This document shows, in pieces, positions 16,329 to 24,610 of a stretch of 34,820 bases of DNA. Numbering within the stretch: the first letter of the stretch is position 1; each line of letters starts with the position of its first letter. The translations under genes were made by a program, and so were the position numbers. Source of the stretch: Scatosoma sp900555925 (GTDB taxonomy: Bacteria; Bacillota; Clostridia; Christensenellales; Borkfalkiaceae); NCBI GenBank assembly GCA_959603585.1, contig CAUGYD010000014.1:1-34820 (forward strand), written 5' to 3'. The notes beneath the pieces are model-generated. The model searched no databases, had not been told where the DNA came from, and worked only from the letters and a program-made list of their open reading frames with translations.

Positions 16329-17264
16329 ATGGATATTCTCAAAGAATCGAATCCGGAGACTACGGTTTTGCCTTCGGGCAGAAAAAGAAGACTCAAACCA
16401 AAAGTGACAGTATTCGATATCGTCAATTATTCACTTTTGACGTTGTTTGGCTTTATCTGTATTTTCCCCGTCATCTATGTCTTTCTTATGTCTTTTGCTT
16501 CAAAAGCGGACTATCTCACTGCAAAGCTACTCGTCATCCCGAGAGATTTCAACGTAGAAGCATACAAATTCATTTTCGGACAGGGACGAGTTCCCAGAGC
16601 ATTTGGTATTTCCTTCTTGATTACGGTGGGCGGGACGCTGTATTCCATGATTCTTACTTCTTTCGGCGCCTATGCGTTTACCAGAAAGGATATTCCCGGA
16701 TTAAAAATTTGTTTTACCCTCATTCTCATTACAATGTTTTTTTCGGGCGGAATTATTCCCTTCTATTTGTCCGTGAAATCGATGCTCGGAATCAATAACC
16801 TTTGGTGCCTTGTAATTCCGTTCGGCATCAATAGTTTTAATCTCATTATTCTCAGAAATTTCTTTTCTCAGGTTCCAGAAAGTCTCTTGGAGTCCTGCCG
16901 CATGGAGGGTGCAAGCGAGTTCAGAGTTCTGTTTCAGTTCGTTATTCCTCTCTCAAAAGCGGGGCTTGCAACCGTAGGACTTTGGTATTTGGTAGCAAAG
17001 TGGGACGATTGGTATTGGCCTTCTTTCTTTCTGCCCAGCAGAGACGACCTTTATCCCTTGGCTCTTGAACTGAGAAACGTACTCAATAATATGGCGGGGG
17101 AGACACCCGTCAACCCCGATGTCGGGCTCGATGGTTCAAAACTCTTTTCCCAAGGGCAGAATGCAGCTATGATTGTCGTTTCTATTACGCCAATTTTACT
17201 CATTTATCCCTTTTTACAGAAATATTTCGTTAAGGGAGTAATGATAGGTTCGGTAAAAGAATAA
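16329..17264 (+). CDS. ABC sugar permease, LplC/YtcP (CUT1) type
   Basis: 311 residues with about six membrane segments starting at residue 33. The EAA-type loop is at 188-194 (ESCRMEG), followed by VLFQFVIPLSKAGLATVGLW and the family ending FLQKYFVKGVMIGSVKE. The ATG at 16329 is 11 bases after the previous stop and is preceded by AAGGAGGTGG, so the two permeases are translated together. It is the second half of the channel. The operon has no nucleotide-binding subunit, so a shared MsmX-like ATPase encoded elsewhere is expected, as known for many Firmicutes CUT1 systems. Confidence 0.95.
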   Translation: MDILKESNPETTVLPSGRKRRLKPKVTVFDIVNYSLLTLFGFICIFPVIYVFLMSFASKADYLTAKLLVIPRDFNVEAYKFIFGQGRVPRAFGISFLITVGGTLYSMILTSFGAYAFTRKDIPGLKICFTLILITMFFSGGIIPFYLSVKSMLGINNLWCLVIPFGINSFNLIILRNFFSQVPESLLESCRMEGASEFRVLFQFVIPLSKAGLATVGLWYLVAKWDDWYWPSFFLPSRDDLYPLALELRNVLNNMAGETPVNPDVGLDGSKLFSQGQNAAMIVVSITPILLIYPFLQKYFVKGVMIGSVKE

Positions 17265-17313
17265 AGGGGCTTTTGCCTGAAAGACAGGGAAGGAATTTTT
17301 AAGGAGGAAAAGT

Positions 17314-19011
17314 ATGAACAAATTTCCCAAGTCGGTTTGTTTAATCTTCAGTCTTGTATTTGTACTCGGAGGGAGTGCATGCGGAGGCATAACGGAGAGC
17401 GATTCAGCATCTTCCGGAGGCATAACGCCGATAGAAGCGAATTGCCGTATTTATCCCACGAGATATGAAGGAATAGAAAAGATTTCGGATATTTCCAATT
17501 ATGCGGGAGAGGTGTCAACGAATCTACCCGTATCCGATGGAGTAATTTACAGCCCTTACTATACGCTGACGGTCAATGGAGAAGAGGTTCCTGTATATGC
17601 TACGAGAAGCGCCAACGGAATACATTCTTTCGCTTATATCGACGTGGAGGTGACAGACAAAGCAAAAGAGTTTGCCTTAAATACGGAGGTGACGGTATTG
17701 GATGCAGGTTCGGTGCTTTCCGAGCGTCAACCGAGTGTTGTCGTGTTGCCTGAAAGTGCAGGGGTGACCGCAGAGCTTGGGGAAAACAAGGTAACTTCCG
17801 TCATTCGGGATTTCGGGAGCTTCTCGTTTGCATTCAATAAAAAACCGGACGAAGCGCTTACCGTATTTGTGGCAGAAAAAGAAGACACGGAGGAGCTTTT
17901 TGGAGAATATGCGATAGAATATATAGAGCCGGGGGACTATTCCTCAGTGGAGAAGAAATCGGGAACTGCGTTCCAAGAGGGCGAAACTGTTTATTATTTT
18001 AAGGCAGGGAGATATAAGACGGACATTATTTCTCTGCCGTCGGATAGCATATTGTATCTTGAACAAGGTGCCTATATTGAAGTAATGCCGCCTGAAAGCG
18101 GCGGATCTAATGCAGCGCTCACAGCGGGGACAGGAAAAAACGTCAAGGTCGCAGGGCGGGGATTATTCGACTTTTCCGCCTGTTGCGGGGGAGAGGTTCC
18201 GGCCGGGTATTCCAACAATAAAAGCGGGCTTATTTTCAATCAGGTGGACGACGTTTCATTCCATGGAATCACGGTTATCAATTCTCAGACATGGACACTT
18301 TGCATGAACGACTGCGAAGGAGTTTCGGTCAAGGATTGTATGTTTTTTGCCTATCGGGTATTCGCGGACGGAGTGATGCTGTCCGACTGTAAAAACGCCA
18401 TCGTCGAGGATTGTTTCATCCGCACGGGGGACGACGCTTTTGAAACGAAATCGACAACTGCAAATGGGCTTACCGATAACGTTCTTTTCCGAAACAACGC
18501 GGCTTGGACGGATAAGGCGGTTGCTTACGGCTGTATTTATGAATCCAATCACGATACCCGAAACGTGCGTTTTGAAAATTGTTCGGTCGGATTTGCCCTC
18601 GGTACATGGAGCAATCATCTCGGCTGCTGCGTCATTCAGATGGGGAACAGAAAAGGCGCGGTGATGGAAAATATTACGTTTGATAATATTGAAGTCTACA
18701 TGTCCCATAACGATGGACTGTTGAACGTATATATAGGCGGAAGCGGAGGCCGGGGAGAAGGCTACGGAATTGTCAAAAATATCTATTTCAAAAATATCAC
18801 CGCACGCAGGAATTACGGAGCGTTCCTGAACGTCCGTACTTATGACAGCGAAAATTGTTTTATCTATGATTTATATCTCGATAATATCGTATCGAACGAT
18901 ATTCTTTTGACACCGGAAAATTACAAGGAAGACGGTTATATTTACGACAACGTAGTAGGCGGTTATGATATGGAGAAATATCTTCATATCAATACGCTTA
19001 CAGAGAATTGA
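17314..19011 (+). CDS. Right-handed beta-helix (GH28-like) lipoprotein, paralogue 1 of 3
   Basis: 565 residues with a lipobox (GGSAC, Cys23), so an outer-face membrane-anchored lipoprotein. Residues of about 40-215 form an N-terminal beta-sandwich (YYTLTVNGEEVPVYATRSAN, then FGSFSFAFNKKPDEALTVF). From about 215 on a pectin-lyase-type beta-helix follows. Likely catalytic acids sit in FADGVMLSDCKNAIVEDCFI (Asp352) and RTGDDAFETKS (Asp373, Asp374), positions that parallel the two acidic motifs of GH28. The GH28 'GHG' motif is missing: the place holds AYGCIYESNHD. Enzyme class (polygalacturonase-like, GH49-like or other helix glycosidase) cannot be fixed by eye. First of three tandem paralogues. 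Confidence 0.85.
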   Translation: MNKFPKSVCLIFSLVFVLGGSACGGITESDSASSGGITPIEANCRIYPTRYEGIEKISDISNYAGEVSTNLPVSDGVIYSPYYTLTVNGEEVPVYATRSANGIHSFAYIDVEVTDKAKEFALNTEVTVLDAGSVLSERQPSVVVLPESAGVTAELGENKVTSVIRDFGSFSFAFNKKPDEALTVFVAEKEDTEELFGEYAIEYIEPGDYSSVEKKSGTAFQEGETVYYFKAGRYKTDIISLPSDSILYLEQGAYIEVMPPESGGSNAALTAGTGKNVKVAGRGLFDFSACCGGEVPAGYSNNKSGLIFNQVDDVSFHGITVINSQTWTLCMNDCEGVSVKDCMFFAYRVFADGVMLSDCKNAIVEDCFIRTGDDAFETKSTTANGLTDNVLFRNNAAWTDKAVAYGCIYESNHDTRNVRFENCSVGFALGTWSNHLGCCVIQMGNRKGAVMENITFDNIEVYMSHNDGLLNVYIGGSGGRGEGYGIVKNIYFKNITARRNYGAFLNVRTYDSENCFIYDLYLDNIVSNDILLTPENYKEDGYIYDNVVGGYDMEKYLHINTLTEN

Positions 19012-19043
19012 TATTAGTTGGAAAAGTGGAGAAGCAATAATTT

Positions 19044-20762
19044 ATGAAAAAACTAACAGCATTATTCTCGACGCTTACAGCAATATGTTTGCTCCTTGGT
19101 TCCGCCTGCGGCGGTGGCGGGACGAATAGTTCGCCCTCCGTTTCCTCCTCGGACGGCGGAGAGTCGTCCTCACCTGACAGCTCTTCGGAGATTGCTACCT
19201 TTTGCGAAATTTATCCCGTTTCCTACTCGGAGGTAAAGACGCAGACGGATATGGAAACCTTTTACAATGAAACGAAACAGCCGAACGGTGCCAGTCACGA
19301 CGGTCCCTTAGATTATGGATTTGTCGAAGGAGTATATCACAGTCTGACTGTCAACGGAAAAGAAGTCCCTGTCTATTCCGCGCGGTGCGGTTATAACGTT
19401 CACTCCTTTGCATGGATAGATATAGAGACAGACGGCCCCCTTGCCCTCGACGTACAGGTGAAGTTGCTCTCGGGAGAAAAAGAATCCGTTACGGTTCTGC
19501 CCGAAAAATTGGGGGTAAAGGCGACGCTGAACGGTGATACTGTCTCGGCTACGATCGCGGAATATGGAAGTTTTTCCTTTACTTTTGACGAGAAAGCGGA
19601 TCGGGCGTTAACGTTATATGTGGCTCCGTATTCAGAAATATCCGCGCCAGAGGGGTGGACAACACGGACATTTGAGGCGGGAGAATATACTCAGGCCGAA
19701 ACGACTTTTATCGATGAAAATACGCTCTATTATTTCAAGAGCGGAGCCTATGATATTTCTGGGATTTCTTTACCCTCTAACAGTATTCTCTATTTTGAAC
19801 GGGGAACTTCTCTGCGTATTTATGAAGAAGGGACGGACGACTACGTTGCAGCAATTTCTGCCAATGGCTCCGAAAATATAAAAATAGCGGGACGTGCACT
19901 CGTAGATTTTTCCGCTTGTATGGGGGGAGACGCAAAGACAAAGGGAGCTTACAGTTTCACCCAGGTGAATGGTATGGACATAGAAGGATTGATTTCCGTC
20001 AATTCCCATAATTGGACCATGTGCTTCAATAATTCTAAAAATATAAATGTCTCCCGCTGTATGTTCTTTTCTTACCGGACGTATTCGGACGGAATTATGT
20101 TTTCCGACTGCAAGGACAGTACGGCTCGAGAATGTTTCGTTCGTACCGGCGACGATGCAATGGAGGTAAAGGCTTTTACCGATTCCAATGACTCCGATTG
20201 CTATACAGAGGGGGTTCTTTTTGAAAATAACTGTGTTTGGACAGATAAAGGAATCGCCTACGGTTGTATCTATGAATCAAAACACGATGTGAAAAACGTC
20301 GTTTTTAGAAATAATTCTGTAGGCTTTGCACAGGCTTCTTGGAGCGAGCATCTCGGTTGCTGTGTCATTCAGATGGGTTCGGTCAAAACTTCCACTTGGG
20401 AGGACGTGCATTTTCAAAACATAGAAGTATATAAAACCTCCTGTTCCCTTTTAAGTATATTCAATCGTGCGAATAATGCTTCAGAGGGAGGAAAAATTAA
20501 AGATATCTATTTTGAAAATATCTCGGCAAAATACGTCGAGCAGACGAATCTCCCCGTATATTGTCTGAGTGTAGTTATTCGGCTTTTAGAAGGGGCAACA
20601 TGGCAGAACAGTACGATAGGGGCACTTTATCTCGATAATATTACTTATGCCGGAACACAGATTACAGAGGATAATTACAAGGAATATACTAATATTGCCC
20701 TCGACGATGGAGCTCGATTCAGCGAGTCCAGCATAAAAATCAATCAGCTCTCAGACGAGTAA
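19044..20762 (+). CDS. Right-handed beta-helix (GH28-like) lipoprotein, paralogue 2 of 3
   Basis: 572 residues with a lipobox (GSAC, Cys22) and a long Gly/Ser spacer before the sandwich domain. The same two-domain plan as its neighbours is clear: YHSLTVNGKEVPVYSARCGY, the strand YGSFSFTFDEKADRALTLYV, then the helix with DFSACMGGDAKTKGAYSFTQ. The acidic motifs are TYSDGIMFSDCKD (Asp349) and RTGDDAMEVKA (Asp370, Asp371), followed by AYGCIYESKHD where GH28 would have GHG. It lies 32 bases after paralogue 1 with GTGGAGAAG as ribosome binding site. Near the C terminus (about 500-530) it has an insertion relative to paralogue 1. Substrate unknown. Confidence 0.85.
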   Translation: MKKLTALFSTLTAICLLLGSACGGGGTNSSPSVSSSDGGESSSPDSSSEIATFCEIYPVSYSEVKTQTDMETFYNETKQPNGASHDGPLDYGFVEGVYHSLTVNGKEVPVYSARCGYNVHSFAWIDIETDGPLALDVQVKLLSGEKESVTVLPEKLGVKATLNGDTVSATIAEYGSFSFTFDEKADRALTLYVAPYSEISAPEGWTTRTFEAGEYTQAETTFIDENTLYYFKSGAYDISGISLPSNSILYFERGTSLRIYEEGTDDYVAAISANGSENIKIAGRALVDFSACMGGDAKTKGAYSFTQVNGMDIEGLISVNSHNWTMCFNNSKNINVSRCMFFSYRTYSDGIMFSDCKDSTARECFVRTGDDAMEVKAFTDSNDSDCYTEGVLFENNCVWTDKGIAYGCIYESKHDVKNVVFRNNSVGFAQASWSEHLGCCVIQMGSVKTSTWEDVHFQNIEVYKTSCSLLSIFNRANNASEGGKIKDIYFENISAKYVEQTNLPVYCLSVVIRLLEGATWQNSTIGALYLDNITYAGTQITEDNYKEYTNIALDDGARFSESSIKINQLSDE

Positions 20763-20774
20763 GGAAAATTTTTC

Positions 20775-22433
20775 ATGAAAAGAATAAAAGCGTTTTGGGC
20801 ATTTATTTTGGCCGGAATTATGCTTTTTCCCGCCGCGTGTAAGGAGGGGGAGAATGCGTCCATTTCTGAGGCGGCAGAAAGAGTTAACTGTGAAATTTCG
20901 GGATTATGGTTCGACGCCTCGGAGATCAAAGATGTCGGCCGCTATGCGTCTGAGGTATCGGACGGAGCGGCGAGTCACGACGGACCATTGAAGAATGGTA
21001 TGGGCATAAGTCCCTATTATACTTTGACTATTGGCGGTGAAAAGGTGCCCGTGTATTCGACGAGATGCGCAAAGAGCGTTCATTCCTTTGCTTGGGCGGA
21101 CATAAAAAAGACGGATGAAAGTAAAAATTTTGAAGTGGAGGTCAAGCTTACAGCGAGAGAACAATCCTCTGTTTTTTCCGAATGGGAGCCCTCTGTAACC
21201 ATATTGCCACAAAAGCGGGGAGTGGAGGCAGAGATTTCGGAAAAGGAAGTGACTGCTCGCCTTTCCGATTTTGGGAGCTTTACTTTTTCTTTTAACAAAA
21301 AAGGCGATGAGGCCTTGACGCTGTATCTCGCGGAATATGAGGAATTCTCTGTCCCCGAAGGCTGGGAAATTCAGCGTCTGGAAGCGAAAAAACATACCAT
21401 GGCAGAAACGACTTTTGAGGCGGAAAATACGGTATACTATTTTGAAAAGGGACGACACTTTATAGATTCCGTGAGTATTCCTTCGAACGCCGAGGTATAT
21501 TTGGAGGCGGGAGCTTATCTTGAAGTTTATCCTGACGGAGACGGGGAATATTCTCCTGTCTTTCGGACTTCGGCGGGTACTGAGAATGTGAAGCTTTGCG
21601 GGCGCGGAGTAGTGGATTTTTCTGCCTGTATGGGAGGAGATGCCAAAAAGAAGGGGGCCTTTGATTTTCAGGGAACGAAAAATATCAAAGTGGACGGAGT
21701 GATTTCGATTAATTCCAATACTTGGACTCTGTGTTTTACGGACTGTGAGAATGTCGCGGTATCTCGATGTATGTTATTCGGGTATCGGACATATTCAGAC
21801 GGAATTATGCTTTCGGATTGTCGAGATTCCGAGGTCACCGCATGTTTTGTACGCACGGGCGACGACGCGATGGAGACGAAATCGACTTCGGCGCAGGGAT
21901 ATACGGATAACGTTACTTTCCGCGATAACGATTGCTGGACGGATAAAGGCTTGGGGTATGGTGTCGTCTGGGAGACGAATCACGATGTGAAAAATGTCAC
22001 CTTTATCGATTGTTCGGTAGGATTTGCACAGTCGGATTGGGACGAGAGAATCGGTGCATTAGCGATACAGCTCGGGGATCATTTCAACAAGGTGGAAAAT
22101 ATCCGTTTTGAAAATATTGAGATTTACCGATGTTATTCTCCTGCCGTCATAAATTGTGAGCTTAAACAGCAAGGAAAACTTATTGACGAAGTCTATATTA
22201 AGAATGTGCATTGTACTTATGCTACGGGATATTTACTTCGGCTGGCAGAAGTGGATTTACAAAATCCGGGGGCGAGATTCGGGACGTTTTATCTCGACAA
22301 TGTCTCTAAAAACGGAGAGACGCTGACGGAAGAAAACCGCAGTGACGACTATATGCTGAAATTTATTATCGGAACATCGGGCTGGACTGAGGAAAAGTAT
22401 ATAAAAATCAATACACTTTCCAAAAAAGGATAG
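20775..22433 (+). CDS. Right-handed beta-helix (GH28-like) lipoprotein, paralogue 3 of 3
   Basis: 552 residues with a lipobox (FPAAC, Cys22) and only a short spacer. The domain order repeats that of the two upstream genes: YYTLTIGGEKVPVYSTRCAK in the sandwich, DFSACMGGDAKKKGAFDFQG at the start of the helix, TYSDGIMLSDCRD (Asp342) and RTGDDAMETKS (Asp363, Asp364). The third motif differs from the other two: GYGVVWETNHD in place of AYGCIYES(N/K)HD, a hint of altered specificity. The start is 12 bases after paralogue 2 with AAGGAAAA upstream. As a surface lipoprotein it would act next to the binding protein. Confidence 0.85.
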   Translation: MKRIKAFWAFILAGIMLFPAACKEGENASISEAAERVNCEISGLWFDASEIKDVGRYASEVSDGAASHDGPLKNGMGISPYYTLTIGGEKVPVYSTRCAKSVHSFAWADIKKTDESKNFEVEVKLTAREQSSVFSEWEPSVTILPQKRGVEAEISEKEVTARLSDFGSFTFSFNKKGDEALTLYLAEYEEFSVPEGWEIQRLEAKKHTMAETTFEAENTVYYFEKGRHFIDSVSIPSNAEVYLEAGAYLEVYPDGDGEYSPVFRTSAGTENVKLCGRGVVDFSACMGGDAKKKGAFDFQGTKNIKVDGVISINSNTWTLCFTDCENVAVSRCMLFGYRTYSDGIMLSDCRDSEVTACFVRTGDDAMETKSTSAQGYTDNVTFRDNDCWTDKGLGYGVVWETNHDVKNVTFIDCSVGFAQSDWDERIGALAIQLGDHFNKVENIRFENIEIYRCYSPAVINCELKQQGKLIDEVYIKNVHCTYATGYLLRLAEVDLQNPGARFGTFYLDNVSKNGETLTEENRSDDYMLKFIIGTSGWTEEKYIKINTLSKKG

Positions 22434-22471
22434 TATCTTACGAAAAATTGGGCATTAAAGGCAGAATATTT

Positions 22472-24610
22472 ATGGATTTTCAAAAACGACAAATTATCTG
22501 TTATCCTCTGGAGGGTATGACGGCAATCTATACAATTCGGGACGGAGTAATGTCCTTTACTTGTGTTCCCGAAGGAACGGCAGGCAATATTAAAGAGAGG
22601 AAGCTATATAAGAGTTTTAACTCCGCTCACCCATATCCCGAAATAGAGCCCATGGTACAAATTGCCCGTACGGGAAATTCTCCCCGTCGGGACTTCTCTG
22701 CCGGAGCAACTCTGTACGATAGCTCCACTGCGTTTTCTTTTATTCCTTATAACCAGCAGGTTTTTGAGGACGAGTCAAAACGAGAGATAATCACGCTCCT
22801 TAAAAATTCCGACGGCTTGAAGGCTCGGCATATTCTTACGCAAAGAAAAGGCTACAAAGCGGCAGAGCTCAGGACAGAGATAGAAAATGAGGGAGAGGAG
22901 ACGACAATAGAGCTCGCTTCATCATTTGCGATTTCCGCACTTACTCCTTTTGAAGAAGAAAACGACCCCGAAACGCTCGTCTTACATTGCCTGCAAAGTA
23001 ATTGGTCCGGAGAAGGGAGAAAGGAAAGCACTCCGGTTTCTCATTTCAATTTTGAGGACTCTTGGTCCTCGCTCGGCGTTCGGATACATAAAATCGGCGC
23101 AGTCGGATCTATGCCTGCGCGCGGGTATATCCCGTTTATGGCTTTGGAGGACAAAAAGAACTCCGTCACTTGGGCGGTGCAAACGGAGGCGCCCGATTCA
23201 TGGCAAATAGAAGCTCTGCACCGTTACGGCGGAATTACTCTGACGGGCGGACATGCGGATTATCTTTTCGGACACTGGCGAAAAAAACTTGGAAAAGGGG
23301 AAGTTTTTTGTACCCATTCTGTCTTTTTTACTGCGGTGAAGGGAGATTTGACGAAAGCGTGTGCGGCGCTTACAAAATACCAGGAGACGAGATATAACCT
23401 TCCTTTATCCGAAAATTCTCTCCCTGTTATTTATAATGAATATCTGTATAGCTGGGGCAATCCCACGATGGAAAATCTGCGCCCGCAGATGAAGGCGGCG
23501 CGTTCGTTGGGGGCGGAATATTTCGTCGTCGACGCGGGGTGGTTTTGCGAGAGCTGGGATAGCCAATTAGGAGATTGGGAAGTTTCTAAAACGAGGTTCC
23601 CGAAAGGTCTGAAAGAGTTCTCATCTGAACTCGAACGGGAAGGCTTTAAGGCAGGAGGATTGTGGTATGAATTTGAAGGAGTTACTGCGCTTTCGGAAAT
23701 TTCAAAAAGGAGAGATTTGCTGCTGAAAGAGGACGGTCTCGTAATCGACCACGGCGGACGCATGTTTTTTGATTTCCGAAAAAAGGAAGTTACCGAATAC
23801 CTTAAACGTCGGGTAATCGATACGCTCAATGAAAATAAAATTAAATATATCAAAATAGATTATAACGAGAATATCGGAATGGGCGCAGATGGGGCAGAAA
23901 GTCCCGGTGAAGGGCTTAGATTACATATCGAACGCGTTGTAGAATTTTTTAAGGCACTTCGTAACGCAGTTCCTGAATTGGTTATGGAAATTTGCTCGTC
24001 GGGTGGTATGCGCCATGAACCTTTGTTTCAGACTTTGGGCAGTATGGTTTCCTTTTCCGATGCACACGAAAATTTTGACGGGGCAGTTGTGGCGGCGGAC
24101 CTTCATCGGGTCATGCAACCCCGCACGATGCAAATTTGGGCAAGCATACTCTCTGAATATACGCCTGATGAGGTGTATTTTACGATGGTCAAAGCCATGC
24201 TGGGTAGAATTTGTCTGTCCGGAAATATTCTCACTGCATCGGAAAAGATTCTTTCTATTGTCCGGTCAGGCGTGGAATATTATCAGACAATTAAAGAAAT
24301 TATCCGCGACGGAGAAACGGTGCTTATCGATACCGACGAAATTACTTCTTTGAGGCATCCGAAAGGACTTGTCCGACTCGCCAGAAAAAGTGCCGACGGA
24401 GATAGACTGCTCTGTTATGCCTTTTCATATAATGAAAGGGAAAGAACGGTAGAATTCCCTTCCGAAGAATATCGTTTTGTGTCCTCTTACGGAAATGTCG
24501 AAATTGTCGAAAGGGATGGAACAGTGAGAATCAGCCTCGGGGAAAAGCCACTTTGCGCGGCGATAATGCTGTTTGAAAAGGAAAATTCGACGAAGGGAAA
24601 ACGCAAATGA
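22472..24610 (+). CDS. Alpha-galactosidase, glycoside hydrolase family 36 type
   Basis: The start at 22472 is chosen because AAAGG lies 10 bases upstream; a TTG eight codons earlier is possible. The 712-residue protein has no signal peptide, so it acts in the cytoplasm on imported oligosaccharides. The order is an N-terminal beta-supersandwich, then a TIM barrel with EYFVVDAGWF, the nucleophile motif IKYIKIDYNEN (Asp463), the LVMEICSSGG stretch, and SFSDAHE with the probable acid/base Asp530, followed by LHRVMQPRTMQIW. The motif set fits GH36 retaining alpha-galactosidases; the SFSDAHE form marks a divergent branch, so alpha-N-acetylgalactosaminidase activity is also possible. It overlaps the next gene by ATGA. 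Confidence 0.92.
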   Translation: MDFQKRQIICYPLEGMTAIYTIRDGVMSFTCVPEGTAGNIKERKLYKSFNSAHPYPEIEPMVQIARTGNSPRRDFSAGATLYDSSTAFSFIPYNQQVFEDESKREIITLLKNSDGLKARHILTQRKGYKAAELRTEIENEGEETTIELASSFAISALTPFEEENDPETLVLHCLQSNWSGEGRKESTPVSHFNFEDSWSSLGVRIHKIGAVGSMPARGYIPFMALEDKKNSVTWAVQTEAPDSWQIEALHRYGGITLTGGHADYLFGHWRKKLGKGEVFCTHSVFFTAVKGDLTKACAALTKYQETRYNLPLSENSLPVIYNEYLYSWGNPTMENLRPQMKAARSLGAEYFVVDAGWFCESWDSQLGDWEVSKTRFPKGLKEFSSELEREGFKAGGLWYEFEGVTALSEISKRRDLLLKEDGLVIDHGGRMFFDFRKKEVTEYLKRRVIDTLNENKIKYIKIDYNENIGMGADGAESPGEGLRLHIERVVEFFKALRNAVPELVMEICSSGGMRHEPLFQTLGSMVSFSDAHENFDGAVVAADLHRVMQPRTMQIWASILSEYTPDEVYFTMVKAMLGRICLSGNILTASEKILSIVRSGVEYYQTIKEIIRDGETVLIDTDEITSLRHPKGLVRLARKSADGDRLLCYAFSYNERERTVEFPSEEYRFVSSYGNVEIVERDGTVRISLGEKPLCAAIMLFEKENSTKGKRK

